A stretch of 64,000 bases of DNA from Phycisphaerae bacterium (lineage in GTDB: Bacteria > Planctomycetota > Phycisphaerae > UBA1845 > CAIVHJ01), in the NCBI GenBank assembly GCA_022072405.1, contig JAJVHX010000001.1, forward strand, positions 310,001 through 374,000, read 5' to 3'. Shown here one piece after another: positions 1 to 8,371 of this stretch (positions are counted from its first letter, which is position 1; the number at the start of each line of letters is the position of its first letter). The position numbers were made by a program, and so were the translations under genes. The notes under the pieces were generated by a model, which had not been told where the DNA came from, did no database searches, and was given only the letters and a program-made list of their open reading frames with translations.

Positions 1-451
1 AGCGGTTTACTCAGATAGTTTATTTTGACGTAAATAACGAGTAAAGCAAGCATTATCTGGAAACTTATAACGTGGTCGATAGGCTGGTCGAAGTACTGTT
101 TCTCGACAGAGTCGGTAATGACTTTGAGAGGGGCAGTACGAGGGCTAGAAAACATCAGCCCCTGAGGAAGCGCTGCCCAGCACGAGGGGAACGATTCACC
201 AGCGTCTGGTCAACCATTCACCAGCCCCTGCTCCGCGGCTGGTCAGCGTCTGGTCAGGCAAGGTGAAGCATTAACCACCAAAGCTCCCAGAGACGAAGAT
301 CAAAAGGTATTTTACTGGATACAACCTGCGCTCGAGAGGATATGTAAAAAAGAGAAAACCGGAATAGGATCTTCCGGCTTTCTATGCTTCCCTATTTGTA
401 GAGAAGACCCCGCTTAGCGCCTGGGCGTTCGGGAGATTCAACCCTGCCGCA
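1..451. other. Intergenic region with short direct repeats
   Basis: I see no convincing gene here. A 64-codon open frame at 72-266 has arginine-rich composition and no good ribosome site. A 13-bp direct repeat (CAGCGTCTGGTCA) occurs at 200-212 and 244-256, with related CAGCCCCTG words at about 155 and 222, so this stretch is a small patch of imperfect repeats. The right part carries the terminator of the gene at 452-1150. Confidence 0.5.
345..377 (-). terminator. Rho-independent terminator of the HU-like gene
   Basis: On the minus strand the 6-bp stem CCGGAA/TTCCGG (359-364 with 372-377) is followed by a T-rich run (complement of 345-358). It lies 75 bp downstream of the stop codon of the HU/Ig-fold protein gene, which is the only minus-strand gene it could serve. 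Confidence 0.7.
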
Positions 452-1150
452 TCAGGCCGGCAGCAGCGGCTCGGTCAGTTCACCGCTGCGCAACGCCCCC
501 GTTGATGCGTAACGGGTCCGCACCACCAGCCGCTGATTGCCCGCGAGACCGTTGGGAATCTCAAAGACCAGTTTGCGATCGCCATTATTCTGAATCACCT
601 GCACCGCCGTTTCCGACCCGCCCGGTGTGCTGATGAAGAAAATGCCCTGGTCCGCTGCGCCCAGGTCGCCGATTTTCAGATTCTCACCCGTGACCTGCCC
701 GATGGAACCGGTGGTATAGACACCGCTCTGTTGGGAAGCCACATCAAAGAAATTCACCAGCAGCGGCTGTCTGGCCGGCAGGTTCAGTTTTTCAAATGTG
801 GCTTGTGCCCGGATGGCCGAGGTCACCGCCGGATGAACCGTGGTGGAAACCCGCAACTGGCCGCCCTGACCGAAATCGAAGCGGTCGGTGATCGCGGTCA
901 TCACCTGCGACAGCCGCACGCTGAAATTGGCCAGCCCGTCGATCGTGATGCGGTCGCCATCCAGCAGGCCGTCAATCATCTCCTGAATAAACGCCAGAAT
1001 CACCGCCTGAATATCTGCCGGCGATAACGTGCATTTCTGGCTGATGTTGCGGATCAGGGTATCGAGCGTCCGCGTATTTTCTCTGACCGGACGCGGGTAA
1101 TACTGGCCTTCCTGCAACGGATTCTGAAACACTGCATAACGAATTGCCAT
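452..1150 (-). CDS. HU-family DNA-binding protein with DUF4469-like Ig-fold domain
   Basis: The protein has 232 residues. Residues 1 to about 95 resemble the HU-HIG type of bacterial HU/IHF domain: a YYPRPVREN segment, then helices with the TLSPADIQAVI and ITIDGLANFSVRLSQ pattern. Residues about 120-232 form a beta-rich region of the DUF4469 / HU-C Ig-fold type, with a GENLKIGD strand-turn, a GIFFI strand and a VVRTRYAS closing strand. Such proteins are best known from Bacteroidetes, where they are taken to bind DNA; the Ig-fold part has no settled function. The start at 1150 is preceded by a GGGGGGTGG purine run. The gene stands alone and ends in a clear terminator. The family call comes from motif pattern only. 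Confidence 0.7.
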   Translation of the reverse strand: MAIRYAVFQNPLQEGQYYPRPVRENTRTLDTLIRNISQKCTLSPADIQAVILAFIQEMIDGLLDGDRITIDGLANFSVRLSQVMTAITDRFDFGQGGQLRVSTTVHPAVTSAIRAQATFEKLNLPARQPLLVNFFDVASQQSGVYTTGSIGQVTGENLKIGDLGAADQGIFFISTPGGSETAVQVIQNNGDRKLVFEIPNGLAGNQRLVVRTRYASTGALRSGELTEPLLPA

Positions 1151-1340
1151 GATCCACCCCCCTGACTGTTGTTCGTGAATGTTCCGTCTGCCGCCCGACG
1201 CGGTCCATTATCATCCGGGCACTTATCCCTACTCACCCCGCGCTACCCTCCAACTACAACCACGCATCCAGAATTGCAGGGGAGATTGTTCGCTTTAATC
1301 CGGAATTACATTTCAACCCACGCTTCTGTCCGGGCGATAT

Positions 1341-3155
1341 TCAGGTGCGTTTGAATTGTCGTTCGAGGTCGGCGAGGGTGAAGCGCAGCGAGGTCGGGCG
1401 GCCATGCGGGCAGTTGCTGCCCTTCTCGATCAGATGGCGCTGCTCGATCAGGGTAGCCATTTCCTGCAGGGTGAGCGGATCACCCGCCTTGACCGCCGCT
1501 TTGCAGGCCATCATATCGAGTACCTCATGAATCAGTACCTCGGTATGCTGGGCGTGGCTGGCTTCCAGCAGTCGATCCGCCAGATCGGTCATGAATTCCA
1601 CAATAATCGCCGGATTCAACATGGCGGGGAACGCATTCACAGCAATGGTTTCCGGTCCGAAAGTGCTAAGCTCAATTCCCAGCCGGGCCAGCAGTTCCTC
1701 ATGATGTAAGAGGCTGTCGATGTGCGCCGGCTGCAGGGACACCGGCTCTGGAATCAACAGTCGTTGTGATTCAAGGGTTCCGCCGGCGATACGTTGCCGA
1801 AGCTGGTCGTAGATGATGCGTTCGTGCAGTGCGTGCTGGTCGATCACCAGCATGCCCTCGGGCGTTTCCGTCACCAGGTAAGTACGGTGCAGTTGAATGA
1901 CCGGCGGGGCGGCTTCGGTGATTGGCGGAAAGGAAGTACCGGGTATGGGGGGTGGTGGAGATTGGAATTCCAACGCCAGTTCAGAACGCTGCGGGCTGTT
2001 TCCAGGGAAAGCGATAGTCGTTGGGGATGATTCAACCGGCCAGCCGGCAGGCGAAGGGCTGGGCACATAACCCTTGAAAAAATCAGCGATCCGCCGACGC
2101 TGTTCATCCGCTTCGGCGCCGGTCAGCGGCGGTTCAGCCCGCCGGCCGTGCATGGCGGGAGTCAGATCATGCTGCAACAGCACCTCGCGCAGTGCGGAGA
2201 GCACCTGCGAGTAAACCAGGTTGTGATCCTGCCAGCGGACCTCAATCTTGGTCGGGTGGACGTTCACATCCACCTGTTCTGGATCAATCGACAGATGCAG
2301 ATAGAGAATCGGATGACGGCTGGGTTCGAGCAGGCCGCGATAGGCTTCACGGATGGCGTGTTGCAGGTAGCGATCGCGGATATAGCGGCCATTGAGGAAC
2401 AGGTATTGTCCGGCGGCGGAGATGCGGTTCTGGCCTGGTTTGGCGATGAACCCGGTAATCCGCAAGCCATGCTCGTCACGTTCAATTGCCAGCAGATCAT
2501 CCAGAAATTCATCGCCATGCAGATCGCGTATCCGCTGGCGGGGATCAGTGGAACGGTGGAGATGGCGTAACTGACGCCCTCCGCTGAGCAGTTCGAATTC
2601 CACATCCGGATGGGGCAGCGCCAGTCTGGCCAGTTGTTCCTGAATATGGCCGAGTTCCGTCTGCGCGCTTTTCAGAAATTTTCGCCGGGCCGGAACGTTG
2701 AAAAACAAATCGCGCACTTCGACTGTGGTGCCGACCGGACAACCGACCAATCCCTGATGCTCAACCCGCTCCCCCGCGACATAGATTTCGCCGCCTTCGA
2801 GAGCGGTGGCGACTCGTGAACTGATCCGCAGGTGTGATACCGCACCGATGCTGGCCAGTGCTTCACCCCGAAAACCGAGTGTATGGATATGAAATAAATC
2901 TTCTTCCTGCTGGAGCTTGCTGGTGGCGTGAGGAGTCACCGCCAGCAGCAGTTGATCCTGGGTAATACCGCTGCCGTCATCGCTGACCCGCAGTAGTTTC
3001 CGCCCGCCATCTTCAATCGCCAGGCGGACAGCCGTGGCTCCGGCATCGAGGGCGTTTTCGACCAGTTCCTTGACCACGCTGGCGGGGCGTTCAATCACTT
3101 CACCGGCGGCGATCTTGTTCACCAGCAGGTCGGGTAGTTTGCGGATAGTCGCCAT
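1341..3155 (-). CDS. mutL: DNA mismatch repair endonuclease MutL
   Basis: MutL couples mismatch recognition by MutS to strand incision and excision. The 604-residue protein has an N-terminal GHKL ATPase (NKIAAGEVIERP, ENALDAGA, GFRGEALASI), a linker of about 100 proline- and serine-rich residues, and a C-terminal dimerisation/nuclease domain with DQHALHE, ACKAAVKAGD and CPHGRP. These are the zinc/nuclease motifs of the nicking MutL type, but the second acidic residue of DQHA-X2-E-X4-E is Asp. The frame is open to 3410, but the family start is MATIRKLPDLLVNKIAAGEV, so I place the start at 3155. The divergent metallophosphoesterase begins 117 bp away. A mutS gene lies at 31.5 kb, not in an operon with this one. 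Confidence 0.97.
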   Translation of the reverse strand: MATIRKLPDLLVNKIAAGEVIERPASVVKELVENALDAGATAVRLAIEDGGRKLLRVSDDGSGITQDQLLLAVTPHATSKLQQEEDLFHIHTLGFRGEALASIGAVSHLRISSRVATALEGGEIYVAGERVEHQGLVGCPVGTTVEVRDLFFNVPARRKFLKSAQTELGHIQEQLARLALPHPDVEFELLSGGRQLRHLHRSTDPRQRIRDLHGDEFLDDLLAIERDEHGLRITGFIAKPGQNRISAAGQYLFLNGRYIRDRYLQHAIREAYRGLLEPSRHPILYLHLSIDPEQVDVNVHPTKIEVRWQDHNLVYSQVLSALREVLLQHDLTPAMHGRRAEPPLTGAEADEQRRRIADFFKGYVPSPSPAGWPVESSPTTIAFPGNSPQRSELALEFQSPPPPIPGTSFPPITEAAPPVIQLHRTYLVTETPEGMLVIDQHALHERIIYDQLRQRIAGGTLESQRLLIPEPVSLQPAHIDSLLHHEELLARLGIELSTFGPETIAVNAFPAMLNPAIIVEFMTDLADRLLEASHAQHTEVLIHEVLDMMACKAAVKAGDPLTLQEMATLIEQRHLIEKGSNCPHGRPTSLRFTLADLERQFKRT

Positions 3156-3272
3156 GGTGTGGTTCTGATCGGGGTTTAATGCACTATTCATACCTGGGAA
3201 TGCAGTATAATGATCGCCCTGACGAACAGCAATAAAAGCCGGCAGGTATAAGACCGGCCTGATCCAATAACC

Positions 3273-4064
3273 ATGCTTCGATTGCGTATTGTTGAACAAC
3301 TGGTGCAGGTCCGGGCCACGCTGGGTTCCTGGCAGGGTACGCGGCTGGCTTATGTATCCGATCTTCATTTTCGTCAGTGGCTGCCGATTTACGATGAACT
3401 GCGTCAGCAATTACTGCGACTACAACCCGATCTTCTGCTGCTGGGCGGTGATTTTGATGATGGGGGGCGCGACACAGTCGGAGTGATTGGACACTTGCAT
3501 ACGCTTCTGGATGGCCTGCATTTTCCTGAAGGGATATTCGCGGTATCAGGCAATCATGACCATCCGGAGCTGGTGTCGGCGACCGCTGGACTGCTGCGAT
3601 TCTTGAATAATGAATCAGTCTGGCTGCAGCGCGGACCGGATCGACTGCTGCTGGCTGGTGTCGCCGGGTGGCGGCGGGATAGCTGGGATCTGCCCTCAGC
3701 ACTGTGGGAGCATGATCCAAATTGCTGTTCGATCTTGATGTCGCATTACCCGCATGTCCTCTATCATCTGCCGCCGCAGTGCGTCGATCTGCTGCTGGCC
3801 GGTCACACGCATGGGGGGCAGGTGCGCCTGCCAGGCTGGGGTTCAATCTGGTTACCCTTCGACGGCTTGCCACGCCGATATTCGCATGGGGCCCATCGAC
3901 TCGCTCAAACTCACCTGTATGTTTCTGCCGGTATCGGATATTCTCGGACCGTCAGATTTCGCTGGTTTTGCCCGCCGGAACTTGTTGTTATTCGACTGGT
4001 TAACGATAATCAGCAAATATCGGACGGGAAAATAGGTGACATTTCTGCCGATCGCTGCGCATAA
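3273..4064 (+). CDS. Calcineurin-like metallophosphoesterase (YkuE/YaeI type)
   Basis: The 263-residue protein carries the full metallophosphoesterase motif series: SDLHF (residues about 28-32), GGDFDD, GNHDH, SHYP and GHTHGGQV. These supply the Asp, His and Asn ligands of a two-metal centre. The GHTHGGQV ending and overall length fit the YkuE/YaeI subgroup, some of which hydrolyse UDP-diacylglucosamine or act at the membrane; here there is no clear N-terminal membrane segment. The substrate cannot be told from sequence. It is transcribed divergently from mutL. An 8-bp inverted repeat (TAATCGGC at 4062-4069, GCCGATTA at 4084-4091) overlaps its stop codon but has no T-run. Confidence 0.85.
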   Translation: MLRLRIVEQLVQVRATLGSWQGTRLAYVSDLHFRQWLPIYDELRQQLLRLQPDLLLLGGDFDDGGRDTVGVIGHLHTLLDGLHFPEGIFAVSGNHDHPELVSATAGLLRFLNNESVWLQRGPDRLLLAGVAGWRRDSWDLPSALWEHDPNCCSILMSHYPHVLYHLPPQCVDLLLAGHTHGGQVRLPGWGSIWLPFDGLPRRYSHGAHRLAQTHLYVSAGIGYSRTVRFRWFCPPELVVIRLVNDNQQISDGKIGDISADRCA

Positions 4065-4179
4065 TCGGCCGATAGAACGGATTGCCGATTATCGGGTGGT
4101 GCTGCAGCTAAACGCACGTCACCGTAACATCCTGGAGCGGCGGGATTGACCAGGTGCGGGAGCACCGTGACAACGGGTA

Positions 4180-4593
4180 GTGAGTATGACCATACAACCA
4201 ATTCAAACAGCCACGAATATACCGGTCAGTCTGATCGCCGGGCAGGTTTCCACGCAATTGAAGATTGACCCCGGTCGAACGCTGGGCGAACAGGCAGCCG
4301 AACTGTTTCAGAAAGTCGAAGCGGGTGTTCAGCAGGAGGTGATCAAGCTGGGTGCTGATGAACAAGCCCGCGAAGCCTATCTCAAGCAACTGGAGTCTCG
4401 ACGTGAAGCCGCGCAAGCCCGTCGGGAAGCGCAACGTGAAGTTGCCGCCGCCCGCGCTGCGGAACGCGAAGCGCGCCGTGAACAAGCCGCGATCGAAGAT
4501 CAGGATAATCACGATCGCATCCGGCTGGCTTATACCGCCAGTGAGTTGCGTGCCATGCAGCAGCAAGCGGATCGGCTTAATATTGAAGGGTGA
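4180..4593 (+). CDS. Coiled-coil hypothetical protein
   Basis: I do not recognise this 137-residue protein. Residues about 30-60 and 60-125 are predicted to be almost entirely helical, with a strongly charged Glu/Arg/Ala stretch (EAAQARREAQREVAAARAAE) typical of a long coiled coil. The first 25 residues (QPIQTATNIPVSL) are uncharged and probably unstructured. There is no signal peptide or membrane segment. Translation could start at GTG 4180 or at ATG 4186. The stop codon lies one base from the stop of the convergent nuclease gene, so the two share a very tight 3' junction. Confidence 0.6.
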   Translation: MSMTIQPIQTATNIPVSLIAGQVSTQLKIDPGRTLGEQAAELFQKVEAGVQQEVIKLGADEQAREAYLKQLESRREAAQARREAQREVAAARAAEREARREQAAIEDQDNHDRIRLAYTASELRAMQQQADRLNIEG

Positions 4594-4594
4594 A

Positions 4595-5209
4595 TTACCG
4601 CTCGGAATTACGCCGCCAGCGGGGCATCTGGTCCGGGGTAATGGCGACCCACAAACCCACATTCTGATTCGACGCGGATTCTTCACGATCGAGAAATTCC
4701 TGCAGATGAGGATGATCGAATCGCCAGTCGGCATAGGCGTGGCCGGTGGTGACTAATTCGGCGTTGTAAAAAGTGTTGCTGTCGGCCAGATAGACATAGG
4801 CCAACAGTCGCCCCCAGCGATCACGCGTCCGGCTGCCGGCCAATTCAATCCGCACCGGTTGGTTCAGCAGCCGCTGTTTTGAATAATCCCAGGCTTGTTG
4901 GCCGAAATGCATTTCCGGCCGGCCGCTCTTGGCGACTTCCGGTGTATCCACACCCCATAAACGGATACGAGTATGCTGATATCGTCCATCGGGAACGTTG
5001 ATGTCGAGCGTGTCGCCATCCACCACGTTCACGCAGGTAAAGATTTTCTGATCATAGCGGGTGCGATCATCACCCAGCCAGCCGGGATAGGTCAAATGAT
5101 CGAGAATCGCCAGCAGCAGCAACAAGGCAACCAAGCCTGATCGCCAGGGATGTCGCCGCCAGTAGGGCGACAGACGAACCGGACTGGAGCGCGATCGGTG
5201 GTGAATCAT
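4595..5209 (-). CDS. Membrane-anchored staphylococcal-nuclease-like (SNase/thermonuclease) protein
   Basis: The 204-residue protein has one membrane segment (about residues 25-41) followed by an SNase domain. The conserved nuclease residues are all present: Asp66 in VVDGDTLDI, Arg83, Asp88, Thr89 and Glu91 in RLWGVDTPE, and the distal Arg in RDRWGRLLAYVY. It should therefore be an active Ca-dependent phosphodiesterase facing the periplasm or outside. Its ATG starts one base after the lysC stop codon, so it is very probably the last gene of the 7105-4595 operon, an odd partner for aspartate kinase. Confidence 0.88.
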   Translation of the reverse strand: MIHHRSRSSPVRLSPYWRRHPWRSGLVALLLLLAILDHLTYPGWLGDDRTRYDQKIFTCVNVVDGDTLDINVPDGRYQHTRIRLWGVDTPEVAKSGRPEMHFGQQAWDYSKQRLLNQPVRIELAGSRTRDRWGRLLAYVYLADSNTFYNAELVTTGHAYADWRFDHPHLQEFLDREESASNQNVGLWVAITPDQMPRWRRNSER

Positions 5210-5210
5210 T

Positions 5211-6446
5211 TCAGTTCACTGAAATGGGCAGGGTGTCCAGTGCGAAGGCGTTATGCAATTTGAGCAGAGCCTTCTGGCCATCGGTGGAGTTGATGATACA
5301 ACTGATGACAATTTCGCTGGTCGAGATATGACGGATATTGATGTTACTCTCCGCCAGGGCTTCAAACATTTTCTGGGCGACGCCGGAATGAGAGCGCATA
5401 CCGATCCCGATAACGCTGACCTTGCTGACTCCTTCGGTGATCTCCGCCCCGCCGAAGTGAATCTCGCGCTGCAGAATTTCCGCAATATTGCGGATTGCAG
5501 GCAGATCGTCAGCCAGCATGGAAAAGCCGATGGTGGCGCGTGTCCCGCCGGAATGGACATTCTGCATGATATCATCGACGACGATATGGTTGTCAGCGAT
5601 GCGGCTGAAAATCCGGGCCGCGACGCCCGGCTCATTGGGGATATCAGTAAAAACCACCGTGGCGAGATCCTCTTTCAAGGTTGCCCCACGGACCACAACA
5701 TCTTCCATACCCGGTGTCGATTCCACGATCATGGTTCCTGGATTGTCGGTAAAGGATGAACGTACATGTATGGGCACGCTGTATTTTTTGCCGAATTCGA
5801 TGGCCCGCGAGTGCATCACTTCGGCACCAAGACTGGCCATTTCCAGCATTTCATCATAACTGATCTGATCCATCTTGCGGGCCTGGGGGACCAGTCGCGG
5901 GTTGGCAGAATAGATGCCATCCACATCGGTATAAATTTCACAGTGATCTGCTCCCAGCACCGCCGCCAAAGCCACTGCGGTGGTGTCCGAAGCGCCTCGC
6001 CCCAGTGTGGTGATTTCACCGACCGGATCGATTCCCTGAAAGCCGGCCACGATCACGATTCGTTCCGCCTGTAATTCCGCTTCGATTCGTTCCTTGCTGA
6101 TATGCTTGATGCGGGCCCGGCTGTGGACGCTGTCAGTTACCAGTCCGACCTGAGCAGCCGTCAGGCTGATGGCTCGCTCGCCCGCTTCGGCAATGGCCAT
6201 CGCCATCAGGGCGATGGAAACCTGTTCACCCGTAGTCAGAAGCACATCCAGTTCACGATGGGGGGGGTTATGGGTGATCTGCTTGGCAAGGGCCAGCAAA
6301 TGGTCCGTAGTGTGGCCCATGGCGCTGACCACCATCACCACCCGATTACCATCCAGTTTGGTCTTGATGGCTCGGCGGGCGGCGCGGTGAATTTTTGTGG
6401 CATCAGCTACGCTGGTGCCGCCAAATTTTTGAACGACTAAGCCCAT
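5211..6446 (-). CDS. lysC: Aspartate kinase
   Basis: This enzyme phosphorylates aspartate in the first step of the lysine, threonine and methionine pathway. The 411-residue protein has the KFGGTSV motif near its N-terminus, a catalytic kinase domain through about residue 250 (GFQGIDPVGEITTLGRGASDTTA, YTDVDGIYSANPR), and two C-terminal ACT domains that usually bind lysine or threonine for feedback control. Length and motif order match monofunctional class II aspartate kinases. Its ATG overlaps the stop of the preceding gene (TGATG), and the nuclease gene follows after one base. The dapL gene at 35.6 kb would serve the same pathway. Confidence 0.97.
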   Translation of the reverse strand: MGLVVQKFGGTSVADATKIHRAARRAIKTKLDGNRVVMVVSAMGHTTDHLLALAKQITHNPPHRELDVLLTTGEQVSIALMAMAIAEAGERAISLTAAQVGLVTDSVHSRARIKHISKERIEAELQAERIVIVAGFQGIDPVGEITTLGRGASDTTAVALAAVLGADHCEIYTDVDGIYSANPRLVPQARKMDQISYDEMLEMASLGAEVMHSRAIEFGKKYSVPIHVRSSFTDNPGTMIVESTPGMEDVVVRGATLKEDLATVVFTDIPNEPGVAARIFSRIADNHIVVDDIMQNVHSGGTRATIGFSMLADDLPAIRNIAEILQREIHFGGAEITEGVSKVSVIGIGMRSHSGVAQKMFEALAESNINIRHISTSEIVISCIINSTDGQKALLKLHNAFALDTLPISVN

Positions 6447-7105
6447 CAGCGGGATTTTACCGCATTGCGTTTCAGAACGCGATGGGGCGAAGTCGGCATC
6501 TCCAGAACGGGTGATGAACCGGTCGGTGGCTTAGCGGAGTCGAGAGATCGAAATTCCGCCGACAATGCAGGTACGATCCGTAAATGGGTATGATTCATCC
6601 CGCCGGTCGCCGGAGACTGCTGGGCTTGCTCGATCAGACTGATCAGACGTTCGCCCGATCCGTTCAATCGGGCCAACTCCTCCTGACTGAAACGAATCTC
6701 GTCATAAGGGCTGACCAGCCAGGCTTCCAGACTCTCCATCTGCTCGACTGCGGTAACAGGGGCATAACCAATCAGCCGCCAATGGTGGGCAATCCGACGC
6801 AACATCTCCAGTTGATGCAGGATAACGGTATCCATTAACGCACCGGGCGTGGGCAGGATTACCACCGTCACTTTGCGTTCCCGCAGCACTGATTGCACCT
6901 CGATCCACCATTCATCAGTCAGCCATTCCACCATTTCGCCCTGGGAATCGGTGGCTTCGATACCCAGTTCGATGGGACGCTGGGCTTCGATTTCAATCGT
7001 GCCGCCTTGGCTGAGTGCGGGAAAATAAATGCGTTGCGATGTGATCGGACCTTGGCGACGCTGGTACGATTCACTCCGTCTTTCTTCGCGGATCCTCGCG
7101 TTCAT
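6446..7105 (-). CDS. Hypothetical protein upstream of lysC
   Basis: I do not recognise this 219-residue protein. It looks soluble and mixed alpha/beta. The middle (VLRERKVTVVILPTPGALMDTVILHQLEMLRRI) resembles a Rossmann-like strand-helix unit, and the last 70 residues are proline- and serine-rich and probably loose. The frame is open to 7210, but ATG 7105 has a GGAAGGAG ribosome site 11 bases upstream, so I prefer that start. Its stop overlaps the lysC start codon, which implies translational coupling. Confidence 0.6.
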   Translation of the reverse strand: MNARIREERRSESYQRRQGPITSQRIYFPALSQGGTIEIEAQRPIELGIEATDSQGEMVEWLTDEWWIEVQSVLRERKVTVVILPTPGALMDTVILHQLEMLRRIAHHWRLIGYAPVTAVEQMESLEAWLVSPYDEIRFSQEELARLNGSGERLISLIEQAQQSPATGGMNHTHLRIVPALSAEFRSLDSAKPPTGSSPVLEMPTSPHRVLKRNAVKSR

Positions 7106-7489
7106 GATCGGCCAGACTCCTTCCGGACCAGGTCGTTTACCAGCGCTAGTATTCTTGATCGGACAGGTTAGTCCGAAAACTTGATTCTCATACCAGATTA
7201 TCAGTATCAAAAACGGGGTTTTCAGGGGAAAAACTACATAACATATTGTCGTGCATTAAGATAAAAATTGCAGGCTACTTCTGAATCGTGATGAGCGGAG
7301 GGCAGAAATCGGGTAACTCGGCTGCATCAAAGGGTTAGCAATAGACTATCTGCTCACTGCTGTTACCAGAATCACTTCGCATAAGCCTCACTGATCAAAC
7401 AACGAATCTTTGGAACGCAGTGTTCATTACCGGAATGAGCCATGGACAAGTGGTTTGACGCACTATCTGCACATTCATAGTATGCGTTG
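7106..7489. other. Divergent intergenic region
   Basis: This stretch separates the lysC operon (minus strand) from the MBL-fold gene (plus strand) and should hold both promoters. Part of it is an in-frame upstream extension of the 6446-7105 gene that I judge untranslated. I see no RNA gene, repeat or clear operator. Confidence 0.35.
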
Positions 7490-8356
7490 ATGCTGAAAAT
7501 CGGACCCTATGAAATTCATGCACTTGTAACGGGTCGCTTCCGACTGGATGGCGGAGCGATGTTCGGTGTCGTTCCGAAAGTGTTGTGGCAAAAAATATCA
7601 CCAGCCGATGAGTTTAACCGAATTCAAATGGTGATGCGGAGTCTGGTGGCGATCGATCGAGTGGCTGGGCGGGTTATGCTGGTGGATACCGGCGCGGGCA
7701 ATAGTTGGAGTGACGTCGAAATCAGCCGTTATGCATTCGAAATAGCTGATGACCCGCTGGGCAGTAGTTTACGCAGGCTTGGCTTGGATGATGGCGATAT
7801 TACGGATATTGTCGTTACACATCTGCACTTTGATCATAACAGTGGACTGGTCAGGTCGAGCATGGGTAACACATCAGTACTGGAATCGCGTTTTCCGCAG
7901 GCGCGCCATTGGATTCATGCCGGGCAATTGCAACATGCTCTATCTCCCACTGCCAAGGATCACGGTTCCTATCACCCGAACTTTTTCAAGCTGCTGCATG
8001 AGCGAAGAATGTTCGAGTTGCTCGAAGGCGAGACACCGCCGTGTGACCTGCCCGCCATTTCCTGGCGGCTGTCACATGGCCACACGCCCTGTCAATTATT
8101 ACCACGATTTGATGACGGAGAAATCGCCCTGCAATTCTGTGGTGATCTGATTCCGACCACAGCCCACATATCCCCCGCCTGGATAATGGCGTATGATAAT
8201 GAGCCACTTAAGTCGTTGGCAGAGAAGAAAATGCTTCTGGAGGAGGCGGTGCGGCGGAATCTGATACTGTTCCTTGTTCATGATGCGAATACCGCCGCTG
8301 TCCGATTGGAATTTGAAGGGGACAAGTACAAGGTCAAAGAGCAAATTGACTGGTGA
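7490..8356 (+). CDS. MBL-fold metallo-hydrolase
   Basis: The 288-residue protein is a metallo-beta-lactamase fold hydrolase. It has an early Asp in LVDTGAG, the signature HLHFDH at residues 111-116, a later His in SHGHTPCQ, an Asp in FCGDLIP, and a final His in LVHDANT, which together form a dinuclear metal site. Members of this shape include quorum-quenching lactonases and generic hydrolases; the substrate cannot be assigned. There is no signal peptide. Translation probably begins at ATG 7490; a TTG codon directly before it is also in frame. It ends 15 bp from the convergent HD-GYP gene. Confidence 0.85.
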   Translation: MLKIGPYEIHALVTGRFRLDGGAMFGVVPKVLWQKISPADEFNRIQMVMRSLVAIDRVAGRVMLVDTGAGNSWSDVEISRYAFEIADDPLGSSLRRLGLDDGDITDIVVTHLHFDHNSGLVRSSMGNTSVLESRFPQARHWIHAGQLQHALSPTAKDHGSYHPNFFKLLHERRMFELLEGETPPCDLPAISWRLSHGHTPCQLLPRFDDGEIALQFCGDLIPTTAHISPAWIMAYDNEPLKSLAEKKMLLEEAVRRNLILFLVHDANTAAVRLEFEGDKYKVKEQIDW

Positions 8357-8371
8357 TGTTCAAGGGAGCAC

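Noticed and set aside
72..266. 64-codon open frame at the left end
   Set aside because: Arg-rich composition from a repeat patch, no ribosome site and no recognisable motif.
3184..3873. Minus-strand open frame (229 codons) overlapping the metallophosphoesterase
   Set aside because: The plus-strand gene has all the metal-binding motifs; the reverse frame is Arg/Pro/Ala-rich without motifs.
4062..4091. Terminator after the metallophosphoesterase gene
   Set aside because: The 8-bp inverted repeat has a long loop and no T-run, so I list it only within the gene entry.
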